The translations under genes and the position numbers were made by a program. DNA of 8,894 nucleotides from Gammaproteobacteria bacterium UBA3532 (GTDB lineage Bacteria > Pseudomonadota > Gammaproteobacteria > Enterobacterales > UBA3532), in contig DFOV01000315.1 of the NCBI GenBank assembly GCA_002376965.1, positions 1-8,894 on the forward strand, read 5' to 3'. Within the stretch, counting starts at the first letter, position 1; every line of letters starts with the position of its first letter. Shown here one piece after another: positions 8,201-8,894 of the stretch. The notes under the pieces were generated by a model that was not told the DNA's origin, did not search any database, and saw only the letters and a program-made list of their open reading frames with translations.

Positions 8201-8493
8201 ATGGCGACAATGATGCCGACCTGCTATGGCGCGATACAGATAGCGGTAGAAACTATGTTTACCTGCTGGATAACGGCGTTGTGAACTGGAACAACCGAGG
8301 CCAAATCAGCAAGTTCACAGACCAGCTATGGGTTCCTGTGATGGCTGGAGACTTTGATGGCGATGGTGACGACGATATATTCTGGCACCACTTTGGCAAT
8401 GGTAAAAACTACCTCTATTTGATGAACGGCAAACTGTTGGATTTGAAATATATAAATACTATTTCTGACACTAACTGGGTGCCAGCAAACTAA
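5212..8493 (+). CDS. Large exported multidomain FG-GAP/VCBS and TSP3-repeat protein
   Basis: This 1093-residue protein starts at an ATG with AAGGA 7 bases upstream. A Sec signal peptide ends after A25 (AQA). Residues 26-193 look like a beta-sandwich binding domain (ISFWYAR at 100-106, W169, IDDIRVY at 184-190). Residues 199-462 carry six FG-GAP/VCBS calcium loops (for example GDFDGDG at 244). A Ser-rich linker near 523-529 leads to a CBM48/SusE-like domain at about 538-666 (INIIGDFNNWSP). Five thrombospondin type 3-like loops follow at 672-770. Six more FG-GAP/VCBS units with D-ILW and MNG motifs fill 787-1093. The four cysteines C233, C274, C606 and C630 could form two disulfides, each within one domain. 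No catalytic domain, LPXTG, PEP-CTERM or membrane anchor is seen. It is probably secreted and calcium-stabilised, binding glycan or another surface ligand. The exact function is unknown. Confidence 0.9.
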   Translation: MPLSKFTRLAGVLFASQLLATAAQAGEPIHIGFEEDEPPLKQVFIFEDDSPSDWTVDDVKELPIEMEPRSGFRGLSFPTLAANETATLRLDISADQGDTISFWYARPGDSDGLFNFTIERQTSENEEPNNTPPPELENISWVTDENLQSYEWRRASFEAPSSGNLVLRWKYTSENPNFDAPYSIDDIRVYKKNHQAGKQDVDGDGIDELFQVTPAFNIIATRKAPLFDSAESCDLSGKFESTLGDFDGDGLIDIITNTTDSRESLAIHYTKPGCTGKIEPLFPVWTPQWTYHRIDSGDINGDGIDDLIGYDDIYRTSDNENWEHLFKVSVRYVDKSVSNASLFLMDYPASSEVLHVGDFTGDGIADFLLKDVNNMLQLFEVGQDLTITEHDLFPVNPQLFIGPFTDLDGNSTTDLIQFDWFGGMEITFFTDTETWHKEYIQSELGSIPRAAGDFNGDGIANEIVFSYPINSSPSSAWYEIFSYIDNSWQPPIENAWHEPIVFEMSDWAHEYFLPISDPIFPYSSSSTSSLTEHQFPMPLIWTGDIYPIFDQINIIGDFNNWSPSENHKLRAVDFDTYTPFMGRLTLASESKIAFSTDYGIKFGADCDNFRPSIDTPEPIAGYGIVRSFGCESDIVPWTLPPGDYLVELAYIYRRSSADQAWIVVRPYTGKGDSDGDGLSDLEEIEIYQTDPYNPDQDQDNVVDGFEVLLFNLSPFKADSDDDGLSDREEVNSLETDIDQDGLTDGSERYSYSTDPTNSDTDGDGYSDYIEARYHSSPTNSSEHPKVHLDQNGDGMADILWRNATTGENWFFGMNGHQIKESKAIANVDLNWKVAGRGDFNLDGNSDILWRNIETGDNYIHFMNGNTVLYIDFVSNVPPDQGWVVAGIGTFGASNVSSYGANYPDILWYNTLTGQIWMYQMSFSHIHESAQVALISDLNWQINSVADLNGDGKDDILLRHAINGTVWKYIMNSSTITSSGKVMSAGSNWKLMVTADFDGDNDADLLWRDTDSGRNYVYLLDNGVVNWNNRGQISKFTDQLWVPVMAGDFDGDGDDDIFWHHFGNGKNYLYLMNGKLLDLKYINTISDTNWVPAN
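5806..6597 (+). repeat. First FG-GAP/VCBS repeat region of the secreted protein
   Basis: Six Asp-rich loops lie at residues 199, 244, 297, 357, 404 and 452 of the protein, spaced about 45-60 residues apart. Typical motifs are DVDGDGID, GDFDGDG, GDINGDG, GDFTGDG and GDFNGDG. The fifth (TDLDGNSTTD) has lost part of the loop. Such repeats form beta-propeller blades that bind calcium. The varied spacing and sequence show these are old, diverged repeats rather than a fresh tandem duplication. Confidence 0.75.
6823..7209 (+). other. CBM48/SusE-like carbohydrate-binding domain within the secreted protein
   Basis: Residues about 538-666 begin with INIIGDFNNWSP, followed by short strands and a closing GDYLVELAY and AWIVV. 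The VxGdFNxW start followed by strands and a late G-Y-V strand is characteristic of immunoglobulin-like starch-binding or E-set modules (CBM20/CBM48/SusE type). C606 and C630 could be bonded. This is judged by eye only, and the ligand is unknown. Confidence 0.45.
7225..7521 (+). repeat. Five thrombospondin type 3-like calcium loops
   Basis: Residues 672-770 contain five loops of the form DxDxDGxxDxxE: DSDGDGLSD (672), DQDQDNVVD (695), DSDDDGLSD (718), DIDQDGLTD (736) and DTDGDGYSD (758). The second has lost the central glycine. Between some of them is a T-DP-N turn. In bacterial secreted proteins such loops make stiff calcium-dependent spacers. Here they separate the glycan-binding-like domain from the C-terminal propeller. 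Confidence 0.85.
7570..8490 (+). repeat. C-terminal FG-GAP/VCBS propeller of the secreted protein
   Basis: Six units of about 50 residues have loops at 789, 838, 888 (degenerate), 945, 994 and 1046. Each runs: calcium loop, D-ILWR, a G-N-Y/W turn, MNG, then NWxVxG into the next. The last unit stops at NWVPAN, just where a further loop would begin, so the ring probably closes on the first unit. This arrangement is common at the C-termini of secreted proteins of marine gammaproteobacteria and is probably a binding or attachment module. Confidence 0.8.
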
Positions 8494-8505
8494 AGTCCTC
8501 CCCTT

Positions 8506-8532
8506 TGCAGCACCTAGCTCTTAGGTGCTGCA
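8506..8532. terminator. Hairpin between convergent genes, probable bidirectional terminator
   Basis: TGCAGCACCTA (8506-8516), loop GCTCT and TAGGTGCTGCA (8522-8532) make a perfect 11-bp stem between the stop codons of two converging genes. No T tract follows it on either strand, so it is not a classic intrinsic terminator. It may block readthrough or protect 3' ends from exonucleases. Confidence 0.6.
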
Positions 8533-8539
8533 TACTCCG

Positions 8540-8893
8540 CTACCTACGCAACTTGGCTAGTCCAGCCATTATTCCATACCCCACCAACGGCACTACTAAG
8601 CCAGGAAAACCTTCATAGGTGTAGGCATTTAAGCCAAAGTGTCGCCACAGCAGTATACTGCCTAGCCCTAATGTCATTAGTGTCAAGATTTGCCCTTGCG
8701 ATGGCCGGCAACCGAGCGCCAGCAAAATAATGGTCGGTCCTAAAGTGCTAGCCAGCGCCGACCACGCAAGAATAACCAGACTGAAGACACTGGTCGAGGC
8801 AAAAAGCGCTATGGTTAGTGAGCCTAATGTCACCAATCCTGTGATTAGCCATTTGGCTTTCGGCGTATTCCCTAATTTAAAATCCTCACTAAA
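8540..8893 (-). CDS. C-terminal part of an SSS-family symporter, probably Na+/proline (PutP-like)
   Basis: The reading frame stays open to the window edge, so the start of the gene lies to the right. About 117 residues are visible, ending in LAKLRR and a TAG. Three hydrophobic segments follow a short charged SEDF stretch: LITGLVTLGSLTIALFA, a long one around LVILAWSALASTLGP, and one around LTLMTLGLGSILLWRHFG. The motifs LAWSALASTLGP and TYEGFPG match the C-terminal helices of the sodium/proline symporter family (E. coli PutP has SYAWAGFGAAFGP and YEIIPG at these places). The protein would sit in the inner membrane and import its solute with Na+. The tail after the last helix is short compared with E. 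coli PutP. Another SSS member cannot be excluded. An in-frame TTG at 8836 is internal, not the start. Confidence 0.75.
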   Translation of the reverse strand, partial: FSEDFKLGNTPKAKWLITGLVTLGSLTIALFASTSVFSLVILAWSALASTLGPTIILLALGCRPSQGQILTLMTLGLGSILLWRHFGLNAYTYEGFPGLVVPLVGYGIMAGLAKLRR

Positions 8894-8894
8894 T

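Noticed and set aside
8540..8836. Small 98-residue membrane protein starting at TTG 8836
   Set aside because: The frame stays open to the right edge, and the residues before the TTG continue the symporter similarity (SEDF and the start of a helix), so this is the end of a larger gene.

Overview
The window looks like chromosomal DNA of a gammaproteobacterium, plausibly a marine or polysaccharide-degrading lineage. The evidence is a divergent tesA / ybbA-ybbP block laid out as in Escherichia coli and its relatives, a class III alcohol dehydrogenase, a Na+/proline-symporter-like gene, and a very large secreted protein with calcium-binding repeats and a possible glycan-binding domain. The genus cannot be fixed from the sequence.

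Layout, left to right. Bases 1-102 are a compact two-armed inverted repeat, probably a small dispersed element (MITE or REP-like). On the minus strand follow, in transcription order, ybbA (ABC ATPase, TTG start at 4444), ybbP (permease, overlapping the end of ybbA) and a glutathione-dependent formaldehyde dehydrogenase gene (12 bp after ybbP, ending 22 bp short of the repeat). These three look like one transcription unit. On the plus strand, tesA (4431-5063) diverges from ybbA, and the first codons of the two genes overlap by 14 bp. A 148-bp gap with two small dyads leads to a 1093-residue exported multidomain protein (5212-8493). It carries an N-terminal beta-sandwich-like domain, two FG-GAP/VCBS propeller regions, a CBM48/SusE-like domain and five thrombospondin type 3-like calcium loops. 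It converges on the C-terminal part of an SSS-family symporter that runs off the right edge, with a strong hairpin between the two stop codons.

How the genes may work together. TesA is a periplasmic SGNH lysophospholipase/thioesterase. YbbAP is a MacB/LolD-like ABC system long linked to tesA, so a joint role in moving or cleaving membrane-associated lipophilic compounds is likely. The formaldehyde dehydrogenase has no obvious functional tie to YbbAP, and its place directly behind ybbP is the oddest feature of the operon. The large secreted protein is probably an accessory, surface or extracellular binding protein. It shows no recognisable catalytic domain and is more AT-rich than the block to its left, judging by counts on a few lines. 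The most unusual items are the 102-bp structured repeat, the tesA/ybbA start-codon overlap within a dyad, and the domain architecture of the large secreted protein.
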